Source: Diadema setosum (taxonomy: Eukaryota > Echinodermata > Echinoidea > Diadematoida > Diadematidae). From it: a stretch of DNA of 64,000 nucleotides. Location of the stretch: the NCBI RefSeq assembly GCF_964275005.1, contig NC_092705.1:1440071-1504070 (forward strand), written 5' to 3'. A model generated the notes under the pieces. The model made no database searches. It saw only the letters and a list, made by a program, of their open reading frames with translations, and had not been told where the DNA came from. Of this stretch, positions 61,861 through 64,000 are shown in pieces. The translations under genes and the position numbers were made by a program. Every line of letters begins with the position of its first letter. Within the stretch, counting starts at the first letter, position 1.

Positions 61861-63009
61861 TAAGCAGCAGTGAACAAAAGATTAAAGGCATTATATGCAC
61901 TGACTGTCTATGGATGAAGACCTTGCCCTGGATTGTGATGTTATGTACAGTGGAATAGCCTCATGATTCATACCAGTTTAATTTTATGTTTGCATTACAA
62001 TTAAACTGCTTTTTTTCTTATTTGCTGTATTTTTTAACAAAAGTAGTTTGAAATAGAAAAATGTATATATATTGTGTGAACTTACACATAAAGTCATATA
62101 TTTTTAAATGCATAATATCACTACTGTATTCAGATCAAAGAGCGTTATGGATAGGCCTATAGATTCATAATACTGCATGTGTGATACTTGTCTGATGTGG
62201 GCCAAGGTCATCTTGACTGTACATCTATTTTAACAGCCTGTTGTGAAAGGGAGGTGACATTGTGTTTATGAGATAACTTGGTATTACATGATCTAGCACC
62301 ACTGTACATCAACAATGACCATGAAGGGCAGGCAGGTCCTTGGAGGAACCCCCATGATCCAAAAGGTTAATGCATTCTTGTTTTGAGGGCCACCACTGGG
62401 CATGCCTCTGGGTTTATCCATGCCCTATCTACACACTCAGGCCCAGTACACCCTACTCTTCTATGTTGGCCTACATGTACGGTACAATGTCGCTTGCAAA
62501 GTGTCAATAGTACGCAGGACAGGAGATTGCCTGCTTACTTGTCTGTACTGTCAGCCAAGGTCGTTTCAATAATATCGATGGCAAAGCCTCATTTCAGATA
62601 CATCCAAATCCTCTCCCTGCGCCTCATTAAAATTTATTTGATGTACCGGAAATGCAGCTTGTATAAATTCTTTTTCATGCTCCACTTTGCTACACACTAC
62701 ATGCTCAGTATAAATACATGTACTACAGTACAGTAATGTACGTACAGCTGTACACTATTGCACTGTAGGTCATAGCCCATGTGCATTAGACATGTTTTGG
62801 TTCAACCTTCTCCCTATTGTAAGGTAAACAAGTATGGTAGCTAAGTTTTCTCTCCTTTTTTTTTTTTTTTTTTTGAGTTATATGCACACCTCGGCAACAC
62901 AATGTATTCATCATTTTGTGCAGACCGTTGTGCTTTTGATACATTATTAAATGAAATTGAAATCTCCTGCTACTAACTGTAAACCAGAAATGTTTTCAGA
63001 GCGCATTTT
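61861..63009. other. Intergenic DNA, no gene seen
   Basis: AT-rich with T18 near 62857 and several TACATGTA words. A 117-codon frame at 62383-62736 shows no motif or supported start. Confidence 0.45.
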
Positions 63010-63190
63010 AATTTCATGAATTTTGTGAGAGCCAAGATTAGCAAAGTTAAAATGTATGTTAAATTTCCTGTCAACACTAAATGCAATGAATGCTGGTAGC
63101 AATTTGCAAAAATTTAATGCCGCTTAAAAAGGCCGTCCACTCAATTTCGCGAAACTCTCATGCCGCCAAAATGTCTTGCTTTTAATACAG
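63010..63190. repeat. GAGCCAAGATTAGCAAAGTT repeat, uninterrupted copy
   Basis: TTTGTGAGAGCCAAGATTAG, CAAAGTTAAAATGTATG, CCTGTCAACACTAAATGC, AAAATTTAATGCCGC, ends TTTTAATACAGTA. Serves as the empty site for the insertion at 61344. Confidence 0.8.
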
Positions 63191-64000
63191 TATTAACTGC
63201 TGTGCTCAGTCATGTTTGCCAGCATGTGTGGTACAGTGTATAATAGATTTTATCAAATCATAAATGGAAGCTACATGATGAATGCATGTTCAGCAAGAAA
63301 ACAGCTTTATAGGATTTCAGATGTCTGCACTTCTTGTCTGTATGTTGTTTATGGAGGGCTTCAAGCTAAAAAGAAATAGTGGCAAAGAAGCAATATTGAC
63401 CTGATGATATGCACCAAGGCACAATATATTGTACATATAATGTACAAATAAGAATTGACTCCGCAGCAAGTTGCAAAGTGATATAAACATATACTGTTCA
63501 GTATAGATGTTTATTATAGTGTGGGAAAAAATGAGTGCATTATTTTCATGTGAAAAATGCAAGTAATGCATGTTGCCTTAAACAGGAAAAAGAAAATGTG
63601 TTGAGCGATTGAACGTTCTATCATGTGACTCTTGCAGAATTGAATGCTATTCTCTGGTGGACGTACATTGTACACGTAGAAGCTCTATTTTTAGAACGCA
63701 GGCCTCAATAGAGGGGGAAGGTTACATGTACAGCTGTAGGTAAATGGAAAGCTTAAGAAAATTTTGATTTTCCGGACAAATCGGTGCAAGCATTACAGTT
63801 TATCAGTGAAAATGTTGAATGACATTGTACATGTACAGTAAATGTATTTTGACTTGGCTGTATTGCACAAAGTAACATGTAGTAGTAAAGGGTTTTGCTA
63901 TATTTGATAAATTTGTTGTTCATTCTGTTGTCATTGAGCAACTTTCTGTTGTTGTTATTTTCTCTTCATGGTTCATTTCATATCAGTATAAGATAGCTGG
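63191..64000. other. Intergenic DNA to the window edge, no gene seen
   Basis: AT-rich with GTACATGTAC words; no recognised feature. Confidence 0.45.

Noticed and set aside
62383..62736. 117-codon plus-strand frame
   Set aside because: No motif, no supported start or splice borders, AT-rich repeats nearby.

Overview
This is eukaryotic nuclear DNA from an animal, most likely a marine invertebrate deuterostome such as an echinoderm or hemichordate. The reasons are a very well conserved metazoan splicing gene split into many small GT-AG exons, long introns full of short inverted-repeat (MITE-like) elements, and many palindromic octamers (TACATGTA, TAGGCCTA, TAACGTTA). The phylum is an inference from the style of the repeats, not from a diagnostic gene.

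One gene can be read completely: U2SURP (SR140, U2 snRNP-associated SURP-motif protein), + strand, from the ATG at 10187 to the TGA at 37320-37322. I joined 22 coding exons with GT-AG borders and compatible phases. They give 3135 coding bases and a 1044-residue protein, close to the roughly 1,030 residues of vertebrate U2SURP. Domain order matches the family: N-terminal SR140 region, RRM, SURP, CID, LDGxP acidic repeats, a KL-REIE-MKFQ helical region and a C-terminal RS domain. The start codon lies in a near-perfect TISU/YY1-like element.

Upstream (1-10,186) are repeats, a Tc1/mariner relic with a broken transposase (3046-4409), a large hairpin (5404-5683) and a GTCTAAT-type degenerate repeat block next to the U2SURP promoter. 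There are also two doubtful isolated exons: 1486-1728 on the minus strand, which resembles part of a beta-propeller, and 5248-5395 on the plus strand.

The introns hold most of the unusual structure: an inverted pair of ~0.75 kb elements (intron 1), a 1.1 kb TIR element (intron 4), a Helentron/HINE-like element carrying arrays of AGGTCA half sites (intron 6), a sister element carrying four RFX X-box palindromes (intron 12), TTAA-flanked foldback MITEs (introns 11 and 20), and a foldback nested inside a TA-flanked foldback (intron 20).

Downstream (37,323-64,000) I see no supportable protein gene. It contains hAT-like, Harbinger-like and TTAA-type non-autonomous elements, several nested inside one another, low-complexity DNA, a promoter-like patch near 46.2 kb and a pre-miRNA-like hairpin at 58,890-58,955.
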